This document shows, in pieces, positions 52,446-62,958 of a stretch of 64,000 nt of DNA. Below the pieces are notes generated by a model. That model saw nothing but the letters and a program-made list of their open reading frames with translations, did no database searches and was not told where the DNA came from. Source of the stretch: Sinorhizobium meliloti (GTDB lineage Bacteria; Pseudomonadota; Alphaproteobacteria; Rhizobiales; Rhizobiaceae); contig NZ_CP141212.1 in NCBI RefSeq assembly GCF_035610345.1, positions 1,245,976-1,309,975 of the forward strand, read 5' to 3'. Numbering within the stretch: the stretch's first letter is position 1; every line of letters starts with the position of its first letter. The position numbers and the translations under genes are program-made.

Positions 52446-53014
52446 CATCCGGCACCACGCTCGTTGCGCCGCAGCCCAAGGGTATCCTCGATCCCGCGAC
52501 CGGCAAGCCGATCGGCAGCAATGACGCGTTCTTCGGCGAGATCAACAACGAGCTCGCCGACAAGGGCTTTCTCGTCACCTCGACCGACGAGCTGATCAAC
52601 TGGGCCCGCACCGGTTCGCTGATGTGGATGACTTTCGGTCTCGCCTGCTGCGCGGTCGAAATGATGCAGATGTCGATGCCGCGTTACGATGCCGAACGCT
52701 TCGGTTTTGCGCCGCGCGCCTCGCCGCGTCAGTCCGACGTCATGATCGTCGCCGGCACGCTGACCAACAAGATGGCGCCGGCCTTGCGCAAGGTCTATGA
52801 CCAGATGCCCGAGCCGCGTTACGTGATCTCGATGGGATCCTGCGCCAATGGCGGCGGCTACTATCACTATTCCTATTCGGTTGTGCGCGGCTGCGACCGC
52901 GTCGTGCCCGTCGACATCTATGTGCCAGGCTGTCCTCCCACGGCAGAAGCGCTGCTTTACGGCGTGCTTCTGCTGCAGAAGAAGATCCGCCGGACCGGCA
53001 CGATCGAGCGCTAA
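52436..53014 (+). CDS. nuoB: NADH-quinone oxidoreductase subunit B
   Basis: A 192-residue peripheral subunit that binds iron-sulfur cluster N2, the direct electron donor to quinone. The tandem cysteines ([10 protein letters not shown]) and the further ligands in [15 protein letters not shown] and [15 protein letters not shown] are all present. ATG 52436 lies inside the end of nuoA, so the two are coupled. Confidence 0.97.
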   Translation: MELASGTTLVAPQPKGILDPATGKPIGSNDAFFGEINNELADKGFLVTSTDELINWARTGSLMWMTFGLACCAVEMMQMSMPRYDAERFGFAPRASPRQSDVMIVAGTLTNKMAPALRKVYDQMPEPRYVISMGSCANGGGYYHYSYSVVRGCDRVVPVDIYVPGCPPTAEALLYGVLLLQKKIRRTGTIER

Positions 53015-53031
53015 GGGCAGGGGAACTTAAG

Positions 53032-53637
53032 ATGAGTGAAGCCCTGAACGAGCTTGCCTCCTATCTTCGCGAGGCGCGTGGCGCGCTGATCGCCGATGCG
53101 GAGGTCAAATACGGCGAACTGACGCTGACGGCGAAAGCCGAGAACCTCGTCGCGCTCCTGACTTTCCTGCGCGACGACGTCCAGTGTGGTTTCGTCAGCT
53201 TCATCGATGTCTGCGGGGTCGATTATCCGCAGCGCCCGGACCGCTTCGATGTCGTCTATCATCTTCTCTCGCCGCGCCAGAACCAGCGCGTCCGCGTGAA
53301 GGTTGCGACCGGCGAGAACGAGCCTGTCCCCTCGGCGACGTCGGTCTATCCCGGCGCCGACTGGTTCGAGCGCGAAGCCTACGACATGTACGGCATCCTC
53401 TTCACCGGTCACCCGGATCTGAGGCGCATCCTGACGGACTACGGCTTCGAAGGCTATCCGCTGCGCAAGGACTTCCCGCTGACCGGTTTCGTCGAGGTGC
53501 GTTACGACAACGAGGCCAAGCGCGTCGTCTACGAACCCGTCGAGCTGAAGCAGGAATTCCGCAATTTCGACTTTCTTTCGCCCTGGGAAGGCACGGAATA
53601 CGTGCTGCCCGGCGACGAAAAGGCGAGACCACGCTGA
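53032..53637 (+). CDS. nuoC: NADH-quinone oxidoreductase subunit C
   Basis: A 201-residue 30-kDa-type subunit of the connecting fragment. Signature stretches are [39 protein letters not shown] and [20 protein letters not shown], ending [14 protein letters not shown]. It is separate from nuoD, as in other alphaproteobacteria, rather than fused. Confidence 0.97.
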   Translation: MSEALNELASYLREARGALIADAEVKYGELTLTAKAENLVALLTFLRDDVQCGFVSFIDVCGVDYPQRPDRFDVVYHLLSPRQNQRVRVKVATGENEPVPSATSVYPGADWFEREAYDMYGILFTGHPDLRRILTDYGFEGYPLRKDFPLTGFVEVRYDNEAKRVVYEPVELKQEFRNFDFLSPWEGTEYVLPGDEKARPR

Positions 53638-53693
53638 ATTAAGTCGGCCCGCGGCGATCCGCGAAGGACGCCATCCGGCCTGGAGCAATCGGT

Positions 53694-54884
53694 ATGACCG
53701 AACATAACGTCCGCAACTTCAACATCAACTTCGGCCCGCAGCATCCGGCGGCGCACGGCGTTCTGCGTCTGGTGCTGGAGCTTGACGGCGAGATCGTCGA
53801 GCGCGTCGATCCGCATATCGGCCTCCTGCATCGCGGCACGGAAAAGCTGATCGAGGCCAAGACCTATCTGCAGGCGATACCCTATTTCGACCGGCTCGAC
53901 TATGTCGCGCCGATGAACCAGGAGCACGCCTTCGCGCTTGCGGTCGAAAGATTGACCGGTACGCAGGTGCCGGTCCGCGGCCAGCTAATCCGCGTTCTCT
54001 ACTCGGAGATCGGCCGGATCCTGTCGCATCTCCTCAACGTGACGACTCAAGCCATGGACGTCGGCGCGCTCACGCCGCCGCTCTGGGGCTTCGAGGAGCG
54101 CGAGAAGCTGATGGTCTTTTACGAGCGGGCCTGCGGCGCGCGCATGCACGCGGCCTATTTCCGTCCGGGCGGCGTGCATCAGGACCTGCCGCACCAGCTG
54201 GTCGAAGATATCGGCAACTGGATCGATCCGTTCCTGAAGACCGTCGACGATATCGACGAGCTTCTGACCGGCAACCGCATCTTCAAGCAGCGCAACGTCG
54301 ATATCGGCGTCGTCAGCCTCGAGGACGCCTGGGCCTGGGGTTTCTCGGGCGTGATGGTGCGCGGCTCGGGGGCGGCCTGGGATCTGCGCCGTTCGCAGCC
54401 CTATGAATGCTATTCCGACCTGGAGTTCGATATTCCGATCGGCAAGAACGGCGACTGCTTCGACCGCTATCTGATCCGCATGATCGAGATGCGCCAGTCG
54501 GCGCGTATCATGCGCCAGTGCGTCGACCGTCTGCTCGGCGATGCCAAGATCGGTCCGGTCTCCTCGCTCGACGGCAAGATCGTGCCGCCGAAGCGCGGCG
54601 AGATGAAGCGGTCGATGGAGGCGCTGATCCATCACTTCAAGCTCTATACCGAGGGCTATCACGTGCCGGCCGGGGAGGTCTACGCTGCGGTCGAGGCGCC
54701 CAAGGGCGAGTTCGGCGTCTATCTGGTCTCCGACGGCACCAACAAGCCGTATCGCTGCAAGATCCGCGCTCCGGGTTACGCGCATCTTCAGGCGATGGAC
54801 TTCCTCTGTCGCGGACACCAGCTTGCCGACGTTTCGGCCGTGCTGGGCTCCCTCGATATCGTTTTCGGCGAGGTGGATCGCTGA
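53694..54884 (+). CDS. nuoD: NADH-quinone oxidoreductase subunit D
   Basis: A 396-residue 49-kDa subunit that forms the quinone pocket with NuoB. Key stretches are [54 protein letters not shown] and the end [20 protein letters not shown]. The loop His in GPQHPAAHG is in place. The last base of its stop is the first of the next gene's ATG. Confidence 0.97.
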   Translation: MTEHNVRNFNINFGPQHPAAHGVLRLVLELDGEIVERVDPHIGLLHRGTEKLIEAKTYLQAIPYFDRLDYVAPMNQEHAFALAVERLTGTQVPVRGQLIRVLYSEIGRILSHLLNVTTQAMDVGALTPPLWGFEEREKLMVFYERACGARMHAAYFRPGGVHQDLPHQLVEDIGNWIDPFLKTVDDIDELLTGNRIFKQRNVDIGVVSLEDAWAWGFSGVMVRGSGAAWDLRRSQPYECYSDLEFDIPIGKNGDCFDRYLIRMIEMRQSARIMRQCVDRLLGDAKIGPVSSLDGKIVPPKRGEMKRSMEALIHHFKLYTEGYHVPAGEVYAAVEAPKGEFGVYLVSDGTNKPYRCKIRAPGYAHLQAMDFLCRGHQLADVSAVLGSLDIVFGEVDR

Positions 54885-55138
54885 TGCGTCTGGTGCCGCT
54901 CGTCGCCGTCGGACTTCTTGCGCTCGCCTCCGGGGCCTCGGCCCAGGAGGACGTCGGCAGCGAGTCATCCGCAGCGCTCAGGGGCGGCACCATGCCGGCC
55001 CTCCTGTCGAGGGGTTACGAGATCAAGGCAGCCGTCAACAACGGCGCGCGCTACATCGTGTTTTTGCAGAAAGACCAGTCAGCCTATGCCTGCGAATTTG
55101 TCTCGCTGACGAAATCGCGGTGCGGTTCGATTAACTGA
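54884..55138 (+). CDS. small exported protein inserted between nuoD and nuoE
   Basis: An 84-residue protein with a signal peptide, [20 protein letters not shown], and a mature part with [40 protein letters not shown] and a closing CGSIN. Two cysteines could form a disulfide. Its ATG overlaps the nuoD stop (TGATG), so it is translated with the operon. An ORF at this position is, as far as I recall, usual in rhizobia. It is not a known complex I subunit; a periplasmic role next to the membrane arm is possible. Confidence 0.8.
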   Translation: MRLVPLVAVGLLALASGASAQEDVGSESSAALRGGTMPALLSRGYEIKAAVNNGARYIVFLQKDQSAYACEFVSLTKSRCGSIN

Positions 55139-55154
55139 TAAGGTGTCCACTAGA

Positions 55155-55979
55155 ATGTCCGTTCGTCGACTAGCCGAAGACACAGTCCAGCCAGCGGCCT
55201 TCGCGTTCAGCAAGGAAAACGCTGCCTGGGCCGAGGCAACGATCAAGAAATATCCCGAGGGCCGCGAGCAGTCGGCGGTCATCCCCCTGCTGATGCGTGC
55301 TCAGGAGCAGGATGGCTGGGTGACGAGGGCGGCGATCGAGTCGGTCGCCGACATGCTCGGCATGGCCTATATCCGCGTTCTCGAAGTCGCCACCTTCTAT
55401 ACGCAATTCCAGCTGCAGCCGGTCGGAACGCGTGCCCATGTCCAGGTCTGCGGCACCACGCCCTGCATGCTGCGCGGCGCCGAAGACCTGATCAGGATCT
55501 GCAAGAAGAAGATCGCCAGCGAACCGTTCACCCTCAACGAGGGCGGCACCCTTTCCTGGGAAGAGGTCGAATGTCAGGGCGCCTGCGTCAACGCGCCGAT
55601 GGTCATGATCTTCAAGGACACGTTCGAGGATCTGACGCCGGAGCGGCTCGAGGAGATCATCGACCGCTTCGAGGCCGGCAAGGGGGCGGAAGTCGTGCCG
55701 GGCCCGCAGATCGACCGCATCTATTCCGCGCCGATCGGCGGCCTGACGACGCTGCAGGGGCCCGAGCCGGTCGAAGAGAAGAAGAAATCGGTCCGCAAGT
55801 CGAAGGACGAACAGGCGGTGAGCGTGCCTCCGTCGAATGCGGCAAAGCCTTCGACCGCGACGGACGTTACCAATCCGACCTTGAAGACGCCGGCCACCGC
55901 CAGGAAGGCGGCGGCGAAGAACGTCAAGATCGAAGGTGAAACGGTCGATAAGTCGAAGCCCGCGAAGAAGCCGCGGTGA
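55155..55979 (+). CDS. nuoE: NADH-quinone oxidoreductase subunit E
   Basis: A 274-residue 24-kDa subunit carrying the [2Fe-2S] cluster N1a. The cluster ligands are in [11 protein letters not shown] and [10 protein letters not shown]. Residues 1-200 make the thioredoxin-like core. The last 70 residues are a lysine-, alanine- and proline-rich tail ([27 protein letters not shown] type) absent from E. coli NuoE and likely disordered. ATG 55155 is preferred over one four codons upstream. Confidence 0.95.
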   Translation: MSVRRLAEDTVQPAAFAFSKENAAWAEATIKKYPEGREQSAVIPLLMRAQEQDGWVTRAAIESVADMLGMAYIRVLEVATFYTQFQLQPVGTRAHVQVCGTTPCMLRGAEDLIRICKKKIASEPFTLNEGGTLSWEEVECQGACVNAPMVMIFKDTFEDLTPERLEEIIDRFEAGKGAEVVPGPQIDRIYSAPIGGLTTLQGPEPVEEKKKSVRKSKDEQAVSVPPSNAAKPSTATDVTNPTLKTPATARKAAAKNVKIEGETVDKSKPAKKPR

Positions 55980-55993
55980 AGAGGTGATACCCC

Positions 55994-57298
55994 ATGCTTA
56001 GAGATGAAGATCGCATCTTTACCAACATCTACGGCCTCAAGGACAAGTCGCTGAGGGGCGCGATGGCGCGCGGCCATTGGGACGGCACGAAGCAGTTCCT
56101 CGAAAAGGGCCGCGACTGGATCATCAACGAGGTGAAGGCCTCCGGCCTGCGCGGCCGCGGCGGCGCCGGCTTCCCGACCGGTCTCAAATGGTCCTTCATG
56201 CCGAAGGAAAGCGACGGGCGCCCGCATTACCTCGTCGTCAATGCCGATGAGTCCGAGCCCGGTACCTGCAAGGACCGCGACATCATGCGCCACGATCCGC
56301 ACACGCTGATCGAAGGCTGCGTGATTGCGAGCTTCGCCATGGGTGCGCATGCCGCCTATATCTACGTGCGCGGCGAGTTCATCCGCGAGCGCGAAGCGCT
56401 GCAGGCGGCGATCGACGAATGCTACGAATACGGCCTGCTCGGCCGGAACAACAAGCTCGGCTACGACATCGACATTTACGTGCATCACGGTGCCGGCGCC
56501 TATATCTGCGGCGAAGAGACGGCGCTGCTCGAAAGCCTCGAAGGCAAGAAGGGCCAGCCGCGCCTGAAGCCGCCTTTCCCGGCGAATATGGGCCTTTATG
56601 GCTGCCCGACGACGGTCAACAATGTCGAGTCGATCGCGGTGACGCCGACCATCCTGCGCCGCGGCGCCGGCTGGTATACGAGCTTCGGCCGCCCCAACAA
56701 CCACGGCACCAAGCTCTATTCGGTTTCCGGCCACGTCAATCGCCCGTGCACGGTCGAGGACGCGATGTCGATCCCGTTCCACGAGCTGATCGAGAAGCAC
56801 TGCGGCGGCATTCGCGGCGGCTGGGACAACCTGCTGGCGGTCATCCCCGGCGGCTCGTCGGTTCCCTGCGTGCCCGGCGCGCAGATGAAGGACGCGATCA
56901 TGGATTATGACGGCCTGCGCGAGCTCGGCTCGGGTCTGGGCACGGCTGCCGTCATCGTCATGGACAAGTCGACCGACATCATCAAGGCGATCTGGCGGCT
57001 GTCGGCCTTCTACAAGCACGAGAGCTGCGGCCAGTGCACGCCCTGCCGCGAAGGCACGGGCTGGATGATGCGCGTCATGGAGCGCATGGTGCAGGGCCGC
57101 GCCCAGAAGCGCGAGATCGACATGCTCTTCGACGTGACGAAGCAGGTCGAGGGCCACACGATCTGCGCGCTCGGCGATGCGGCGGCATGGCCGATCCAGG
57201 GCCTTATCAAGCATTTCCGTCCGGAAATGGAGAAGCGGATCGACGAATACACGCGCAATGCGACCTCGCATGGCGCCGTGTTGGAGGCGGCGGAGTAA
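55994..57298 (+). CDS. nuoF: NADH-quinone oxidoreductase subunit F
   Basis: A 434-residue 51-kDa subunit that binds NADH, FMN and the [4Fe-4S] cluster N3. The glycine-rich NADH/FMN loops are [19 protein letters not shown] and [18 protein letters not shown]. The cluster ligands are in [12 protein letters not shown] and the distant Cys in [13 protein letters not shown]. It follows nuoE by 14 bases. Confidence 0.97.
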   Translation: MLRDEDRIFTNIYGLKDKSLRGAMARGHWDGTKQFLEKGRDWIINEVKASGLRGRGGAGFPTGLKWSFMPKESDGRPHYLVVNADESEPGTCKDRDIMRHDPHTLIEGCVIASFAMGAHAAYIYVRGEFIREREALQAAIDECYEYGLLGRNNKLGYDIDIYVHHGAGAYICGEETALLESLEGKKGQPRLKPPFPANMGLYGCPTTVNNVESIAVTPTILRRGAGWYTSFGRPNNHGTKLYSVSGHVNRPCTVEDAMSIPFHELIEKHCGGIRGGWDNLLAVIPGGSSVPCVPGAQMKDAIMDYDGLRELGSGLGTAAVIVMDKSTDIIKAIWRLSAFYKHESCGQCTPCREGTGWMMRVMERMVQGRAQKREIDMLFDVTKQVEGHTICALGDAAAWPIQGLIKHFRPEMEKRIDEYTRNATSHGAVLEAAE

Positions 57299-57304
57299 GA
57301 AACC

Positions 57305-57946
57305 ATGGCTGGGGCACGCAAGGACGGACAGGAGAGGACAGCCGCGAGCGCGGCCGGTTCATTCGCATGGCCTCAGGGCGCAGACCCGGCCGATCCGTTC
57401 GGCATGGGCGAATGGATGAAGAACCTGTCGGACGCCGGCTTGCCGAGCGTCGGATTGCATCCGTTGATGGCGCATCCGGCGGCGGCCGTCGCGGCAGCGA
57501 CGGCTCTTGGCTTCGGTCTGTCCAGTCACATCGCCGGCATGATGTTCGGCGCGATGCAGGGGGCGGCCAGCACGCTCAAGAAGAGCGTCGCCGCGCCCGA
57601 TCAGGCGGAGATCTCCAAGCCTGCTCCGGCCGCAAGGCCGCAAAAGGCAGCGCAGCGGAAAGCTCCGGTCTCCGCGGGCGAGACGCGTAAACCGCGCGGA
57701 TCCGTCAAGCGGGCTGCGGCACCGGCGGCAGGCCTCGCAAACGACGATCTGAAGCAAATCTCCGGCATCGGCCCCAAGCTCGAGCAGGTGCTGAACGGCA
57801 GGGGCATATTCCGCTTCGCCGACATCGCCGCCCTGAGCAAGGCCGACATGGAGCGACTGGATAGCGAACTCGGCCTTGCCGGCCGCGGCGTCCGCGACGA
57901 TTGGATCGGGCAGGCAAAGGCGCTCACGGGAGCGCGAGAGAACTAA
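57305..57946 (+). CDS. helix-hairpin-helix protein inserted between nuoF and nuoG
   Basis: A 213-residue protein starting six bases after nuoF. The N-terminal half has MGEWMKNLSDAGLPSVGLHP and a hydrophobic stretch, AAVAAATALGFGLSSHIAGM. The middle is Ala/Lys/Pro-rich. The C-terminal 65 residues hold a helix-hairpin-helix-like domain, LKQISGIGPKLEQVLNGRGI, RFADIAALSKADMERLDSEL. The same domain is attached to NuoE-like proteins elsewhere. It may be an assembly or stability factor for complex I; DNA binding cannot be excluded. Confidence 0.82.
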   Translation: MAGARKDGQERTAASAAGSFAWPQGADPADPFGMGEWMKNLSDAGLPSVGLHPLMAHPAAAVAAATALGFGLSSHIAGMMFGAMQGAASTLKKSVAAPDQAEISKPAPAARPQKAAQRKAPVSAGETRKPRGSVKRAAAPAAGLANDDLKQISGIGPKLEQVLNGRGIFRFADIAALSKADMERLDSELGLAGRGVRDDWIGQAKALTGAREN

Positions 57947-58008
57947 CGTGACGACCGTGCGGTGGTCACGGCAAGCGGCGAGACCGTGAAGGAATTGTCC
58001 GTTGCCTA

Positions 58009-58052
58009 CTGCATGTTTCCTTTAATCGTAGCCGATTAAAGGAAACATGCAG
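58009..58052. repeat. 44-base palindrome of the rhizobial GCATGTTTCC type
   Basis: A perfect 20-bp inverted repeat (58009-58028 with 58033-58052) around a TAGC loop, in the gap between the orf and nuoG. A conserved-looking tail, CAAAGTGCTGCAGCGG, follows. I recall this element as dispersed in rhizobia. In the nuo transcript it would form a strong hairpin without a T-run. Confidence 0.75.
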
Positions 58053-58146
58053 CAAACCAAAGTGCTGCAGCGGCCCTTGCGCGCCAGATCAAGACGCGCG
58101 GCGCTGTAGAAGAGCAGACGGACTGAAGACAGGATTGAGTACGAAG

Positions 58147-60228
58147 ATGGCAAAGCTGAAAGTCGACGGAAAAGAGATCGAGGTCCCGGATCATTTCACG
58201 CTGCTTCAGGCATGCGAGGAGGCCGGCGCCGAGGTTCCGCGCTTCTGTTTCCATGAGCGGCTTTCGGTTGCCGGCAACTGCCGAATGTGTCTGATCGAGG
58301 TCAAGGGCGGCCCCCCCAAGCCGGCGGCCTCCTGCGCCATGGGCGTGCGCGACCTTCGTCCCGGTCCGAACGGCGAGGTGCCGGAAGTCTTCACGACCAC
58401 GCCGATGGTCAAGAAGGCGCGCGAAGGCGTCATGGAGTTCCTGCTCATCAATCACCCGCTCGACTGCCCGATCTGCGACCAGGGCGGCGAGTGCGACCTG
58501 CAGGACCAGGCGATGGCCTTCGGCATCGACAGCTCGCGCTATCAGGAAAACAAGCGCGCGGTCGAGGACAAGTATATCGGTCCGCTCGTCAAGACGGTGA
58601 TGAACCGCTGCATCCACTGCACGCGCTGCGTCCGGTTCACGACGGAAGTCGCCGGCATCGCCGAACTCGGCCTGATCGGCCGCGGCGAGGATGCCGAGAT
58701 CACCACTTATCTCGAACAGGCGATGACCTCGGAACTGCAGGGCAACGTCGTCGACCTGTGCCCGGTCGGCGCGCTGACCTCGAAGCCCTTCTCCTTCACC
58801 GCGCGCCCGTGGGAGCTCGGCAAGACCGAATCGATCGATGTCATGGACGCAGTCGGCTCTGCCATCCGCGTCGATACGCGCGGTCGCGAAGTCATGCGGA
58901 TCATGCCGCGCGTCAACGAGGAGATCAACGAAGAGTGGATCTCCGACAAGACGCGCTTCATCTGGGACGGGCTGAAGACGCAGCGCCTGGATCGCCCCTA
59001 TGTCAAGAAGGATGGACGCCTGCAGCCGGCAAGCTGGGGCGAAGCCTTCCAGGCGATCAAGACCGCCGTTGCCGGCACGTCGGGCGACAGGATCGGCGCG
59101 ATCGCCGGCGATCTCGCTTCGGTCGAGGAAATGTACGCTCTGAAGGAGCTCGTCTCCTCGCTCGGCTCGGCGAACCTCGACTGCCGGCAGGACGGCGCAG
59201 CGCTCGATCCGTCGTTCGGCCGTTCGAGCTACATCTTCAACCCGACGATCCAGGGCATCGAAAGCGCCGATGCACTGCTCATCATCGGCTCGAATCCGCG
59301 CTTCGAGGCGTCGGTCCTCAATGCCCGCATCCGCAAGCGCTACCGCATGGCCAACTTCCCCATCGGTGTGATCGGCGAGGCGGGTGAGCTTCGTTACGAA
59401 TACGAATATCTGGGTGCGGGTACCGACACGCTCGCCGAACTCGTTTCCGGCAAGGGGACGTTCTTCGCAACGCTCGAAAAGGCCGCGCGTCCGCTGATCA
59501 TCGTCGGCCAGGGCGCCTTGGCAGGGGAGGGCGGTGCGGCCGTTCTCGCCAATGCGGCGAAGCTCGCCGTTGCCGTTGGTGCGGTGAATGCCGAGTGGAA
59601 CGGTTTTGCCGTGCTTCACAGCGCGGCCGCCCGCGTCGGCGGTCTCGATCTCGGCTTCGTGCCTGGTCAGGGCGGCAGGTCGGCGGGCGAAATGGTCGAC
59701 GCCATGGATGTCCTTTTCCTGCTGGGGGCCGACGAAATCGATCTCTCGGCCAAGAAGGCTGGCTTCACCGTTTACATCGGCTCGCACGGCGACAACGGCG
59801 CGCATGCGGCGGATGTCATTCTTCCCGGCGCGACCTACACGGAAAAGTCCGGCACCTGGGTCAATACCGAAGGGCGCGTCCAGATGGGCAACCGCGCCGC
59901 TTTCGCGCCGGGTGAAGCCCGCGAGGACTGGGCGATCATCCGCGCGCTTTCCGACGTGCTCGGCAGGAAGCTGCCTTTCGACTCGCTCGGCGAATTGCGT
60001 GCGAAGCTCTATGCGGCCTATCCGCATTTCGCCGCAGTCGACGAGATCGCCGCACGCGGCAGCGACGAAATTGCCGCACTTGCACAAAAAGCCGGTGCGA
60101 TGGCGAAATCCGTGTTTGCGTCTCCGGTCAAAGACTTCTATTTGACGAACCCGATAGCGCGCGCATCCGCCGTCATGGCCGAATGCTCGGCCTTGGCGCG
60201 CAACAATTTCAAAGCTGCCGCGGAATGA
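58147..60228 (+). CDS. nuoG: NADH-quinone oxidoreductase subunit G
   Basis: A 693-residue 75-kDa subunit of the electron-input arm. The N-terminal [2Fe-2S] domain has FCFHERLSVAGNCRMCLIEV. The His-Cys [4Fe-4S] region (HPLDCPICDQGGECDLQDQ) and the ferredoxin-type CIHCTRCVRFTTEVAG follow. The remainder is the molybdopterin-oxidoreductase-like domain without cofactor. ATG 58147 gives the usual MAKLKVDGKEIEVP start; the frame begins four codons earlier. Confidence 0.97.
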   Translation: MAKLKVDGKEIEVPDHFTLLQACEEAGAEVPRFCFHERLSVAGNCRMCLIEVKGGPPKPAASCAMGVRDLRPGPNGEVPEVFTTTPMVKKAREGVMEFLLINHPLDCPICDQGGECDLQDQAMAFGIDSSRYQENKRAVEDKYIGPLVKTVMNRCIHCTRCVRFTTEVAGIAELGLIGRGEDAEITTYLEQAMTSELQGNVVDLCPVGALTSKPFSFTARPWELGKTESIDVMDAVGSAIRVDTRGREVMRIMPRVNEEINEEWISDKTRFIWDGLKTQRLDRPYVKKDGRLQPASWGEAFQAIKTAVAGTSGDRIGAIAGDLASVEEMYALKELVSSLGSANLDCRQDGAALDPSFGRSSYIFNPTIQGIESADALLIIGSNPRFEASVLNARIRKRYRMANFPIGVIGEAGELRYEYEYLGAGTDTLAELVSGKGTFFATLEKAARPLIIVGQGALAGEGGAAVLANAAKLAVAVGAVNAEWNGFAVLHSAAARVGGLDLGFVPGQGGRSAGEMVDAMDVLFLLGADEIDLSAKKAGFTVYIGSHGDNGAHAADVILPGATYTEKSGTWVNTEGRVQMGNRAAFAPGEAREDWAIIRALSDVLGRKLPFDSLGELRAKLYAAYPHFAAVDEIAARGSDEIAALAQKAGAMAKSVFASPVKDFYLTNPIARASAVMAECSALARNNFKAAAE

Positions 60229-60248
60229 GCGCGAGGGAATAGAGCATC

Positions 60249-61292
60249 ATGGACGCTTTCTTTTCGACCTATGTCTGGCCCACGGCCATCATGATCGGCC
60301 AGTCGCTCCTGCTTCTGGTCGCGCTGCTGCTTTTCATCGCCTATATCCTGCTCGCCGACCGTAAGATCTGGGCGGCCGTGCAGCTTCGCCGCGGACCTAA
60401 CGTCGTCGGCCCATGGGGGCTGTTCCAGTCCTTCGCCGACCTTTTGAAATTCGTCTTCAAGGAGCCGGTCATTCCGGCCGGCGCCAACAAGACGATCTTT
60501 CTGCTCGCACCGCTCGTTTCCGTGACGCTGGCGCTCGCCGCCTGGGCGGTCATTCCGCTCAATGCGAACTGGGTGATCGCGAACATCAATGTCGGCATCC
60601 TCTTCGTCTTCGCCATATCTTCTCTCGAGGTTTATGGCATCATCATGGGCGGTTGGGCGTCGAACTCGAAATATCCCTTCCTCGGCGCATTGCGCTCCGC
60701 GGCGCAGATGGTGTCCTACGAGGTCTCGATCGGCTTCGTCATCGTCACCGTGCTGCTCTGCGTCGGCTCGCTCAACCTGACGGACATCGTAAACGCGCAG
60801 AACGACGGCGTCGGCACCATGCTCGGCCTGCCTGCCTCGTTCCTCGACTGGCACTGGCTGTCGCTCTTCCCGATGTTCATCATCTTCTTCATCTCGGCGC
60901 TCGCCGAGACGAACCGTCCGCCCTTCGACCTGCCGGAAGCCGAATCGGAACTCGTCGCCGGCTTCATGGTCGAATACGGCTCGACCCCGTACATGATGTT
61001 CATGCTCGGCGAGTACGCGGCGATCTGCCTGATGTGCGCGCTGACGACGATTCTGTTCCTCGGCGGCTGGCTGCCTCCGGTCGACATCTGGCTCCTGAAC
61101 TGGGTCCCGGGCATCATCTGGTTCGTGCTGAAGGCGTCGCTGGTGTTCTTCATGTTCGCCATGGTGAAAGCCTTCGTCCCGCGCTATCGCTACGACCAGC
61201 TGATGCGTCTCGGCTGGAAGGTCTTCCTGCCGCTTTCGCTGGCGATGGTCGTCATCGTCGCATTCGTTCTGAAGCTGACGGGCTGGGCATGA
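60249..61292 (+). CDS. nuoH: NADH-quinone oxidoreductase subunit H
   Basis: A 347-residue membrane subunit with about eight helices that links the quinone site to the proton path. Signature stretches are [53 protein letters not shown] and [20 protein letters not shown] with its acidic cluster. It follows nuoG after 20 bases. Confidence 0.97.
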   Translation: MDAFFSTYVWPTAIMIGQSLLLLVALLLFIAYILLADRKIWAAVQLRRGPNVVGPWGLFQSFADLLKFVFKEPVIPAGANKTIFLLAPLVSVTLALAAWAVIPLNANWVIANINVGILFVFAISSLEVYGIIMGGWASNSKYPFLGALRSAAQMVSYEVSIGFVIVTVLLCVGSLNLTDIVNAQNDGVGTMLGLPASFLDWHWLSLFPMFIIFFISALAETNRPPFDLPEAESELVAGFMVEYGSTPYMMFMLGEYAAICLMCALTTILFLGGWLPPVDIWLLNWVPGIIWFVLKASLVFFMFAMVKAFVPRYRYDQLMRLGWKVFLPLSLAMVVIVAFVLKLTGWA

Positions 61293-61353
61293 TGGCCGCT
61301 CACGCTTCGCTGCATACCGCCGGTTTCTCCGCGACCGGCAAGTTTGGAGGTTA

Positions 61354-61848
61354 ATGATGGCCGGTCTTTCGAACGCCGTCAGCTCGCTGTTCCTCAAGGA
61401 ATTCGTCGGCGCATTCCTTCTGTCGATGCGCTATTTCTTCCGTCCGAAGGCGACCTTGAACTATCCCTTCGAGAAGGGGCCCATCAGCCCGCGCTTCCGC
61501 GGCGAGCACGCGCTGCGCCGTTATCCCAACGGCGAAGAGCGGTGCATCGCCTGCAAGCTGTGCGAGGCGATCTGTCCTGCGCAGGCCATCACCATCGAGG
61601 CCGGGCCGCGGCGCAACGACGGCACGCGCCGCACGGTGCGTTACGACATCGACATGGTGAAGTGCATCTATTGCGGCTTCTGCCAGGAAGCCTGCCCTGT
61701 CGATGCGATCGTCGAGGGGCCGAACTTCGAGTTCTCCACCGAGACGCGCGAAGAGCTCTACTACGACAAGGAGAAGCTGCTCGCCAACGGTGACCGGTGG
61801 GAGCGGGAAATCGCGCGCAACATTGCGATGGACTCGCCCTACCGCTGA
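61354..61848 (+). CDS. nuoI: NADH-quinone oxidoreductase subunit I
   Basis: A 164-residue subunit with two [4Fe-4S] clusters, N6a and N6b, in the motifs [12 protein letters not shown] and [12 protein letters not shown]. The start reads [14 protein letters not shown] precedes the first ATG. The end, [15 protein letters not shown] [18 protein letters not shown], is typical of alphaproteobacterial and mitochondrial TYKY. Confidence 0.97.
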   Translation: MMAGLSNAVSSLFLKEFVGAFLLSMRYFFRPKATLNYPFEKGPISPRFRGEHALRRYPNGEERCIACKLCEAICPAQAITIEAGPRRNDGTRRTVRYDIDMVKCIYCGFCQEACPVDAIVEGPNFEFSTETREELYYDKEKLLANGDRWEREIARNIAMDSPYR

Positions 61849-61999
61849 GGCCATTCGCGCAACGCAGCATCGCGCCGCTTGATCGAAGACGGTGCATGCA
61901 AAACGGGTTTGGGCATCGGCCGGACAGGTGGTCCGGCTTTGCCTCATGGAGTGCGGGCCTGCGTGCCTTCACGCCAGCAAGACGAAAAAGGCACCGATC

Positions 62000-62614
62000 A
62001 TGGGTCTGCAGGCTCTTTTTTTCTATCTTTTTGCCTTCATCGCCGTGGCGTCGGCATTCATGGTCATCGCGGCCAGGAATCCGGTCTATTCGGTTCTGTT
62101 CCTGATCCTGACCTTCTTCAATGCGGCCGGGCTCTTCCTGCTGACCGGTGCCGAGTTCCTGGCGATGATCCTGCTGGTGGTCTATGTCGGGGCCGTCGCG
62201 GTTCTCTTCCTCTTCGTGGTCATGATGCTCGATATCGACTTTGCCGAGCTTCGCGCCGGCGTGCTCGAATATGCGCCGATCGGCGCGCTGATCGGGCTGA
62301 TCCTTGCCGCCGAACTGATCGTCGTTGTTGGCGGCTCCGCTTTCTCACCTGAAATCGCCAAGGGCATCGCAATGCCGATACCGGCGCCGAGCGACCGCAC
62401 CAACACCGCCGCGCTCGGCGATGTCCTCTATACCCATTACGTCTACTTCTTCCAGATCGCGGGGCTCGTGCTGCTCGTCGCCATGTTCGGCGCCATCGTG
62501 CTGACCCTGCGTCACCGTCAGAACATCAAGCGTCAGAGCATTCCGCAGCAGGTTGCCCGCACCCCCGAAACCGCCGTCGAGGTGGTTACGGTCAAGCCGG
62601 GGCAGGGCATCTAA
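62000..62614 (+). CDS. nuoJ: NADH-quinone oxidoreductase subunit J
   Basis: A 204-residue membrane subunit with five helices. The conserved helix 3, [20 protein letters not shown], contains the pi-bulge region of the proton path. The loop [20 protein letters not shown] precedes it. ATG 62000 is the family start ([19 protein letters not shown]); the frame is open upstream without coding sense. The 151 bases between nuoI and nuoJ show no gene. Confidence 0.96.
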   Translation: MGLQALFFYLFAFIAVASAFMVIAARNPVYSVLFLILTFFNAAGLFLLTGAEFLAMILLVVYVGAVAVLFLFVVMMLDIDFAELRAGVLEYAPIGALIGLILAAELIVVVGGSAFSPEIAKGIAMPIPAPSDRTNTAALGDVLYTHYVYFFQIAGLVLLVAMFGAIVLTLRHRQNIKRQSIPQQVARTPETAVEVVTVKPGQGI

Positions 62615-62642
62615 TCGGACGCGAGGTCGAGGGACTACACTT

Positions 62643-62951
62643 ATGGAAATCGGAATTTCCCACTATCTGACCGTCAGCGCCATTCTGTTCACGCTCGGCG
62701 TCTTCGGCATCTTCCTCAACAGGAAGAACGTCATCATCATCCTCATGTCGGTGGAGCTCATCCTGCTGGCCGTCAACATCAACATGGTGGCGTTCTCGGC
62801 CTTCCTGAACGACATCACCGGCCAGGTGTTCGCGCTGTTCATCCTGACCGTTGCGGCGGCCGAAGCCGCCATCGGACTTGCAATTCTCGTCGTCTTCTAC
62901 CGCAACCGCGGCTCGATCGCCGTCGAAGACGTCAACATGATGAAGGGCTGA
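62643..62951 (+). CDS. nuoK: NADH-quinone oxidoreductase subunit K
   Basis: A 102-residue, three-helix Mrp-related subunit. The conserved glutamates of helices 2 and 3 lie in [20 protein letters not shown] and [20 protein letters not shown]; both take part in proton movement. It lies eight bases before nuoL. Confidence 0.97.
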   Translation: MEIGISHYLTVSAILFTLGVFGIFLNRKNVIIILMSVELILLAVNINMVAFSAFLNDITGQVFALFILTVAAAEAAIGLAILVVFYRNRGSIAVEDVNMMKG

Positions 62952-62958
62952 CAGGGCT

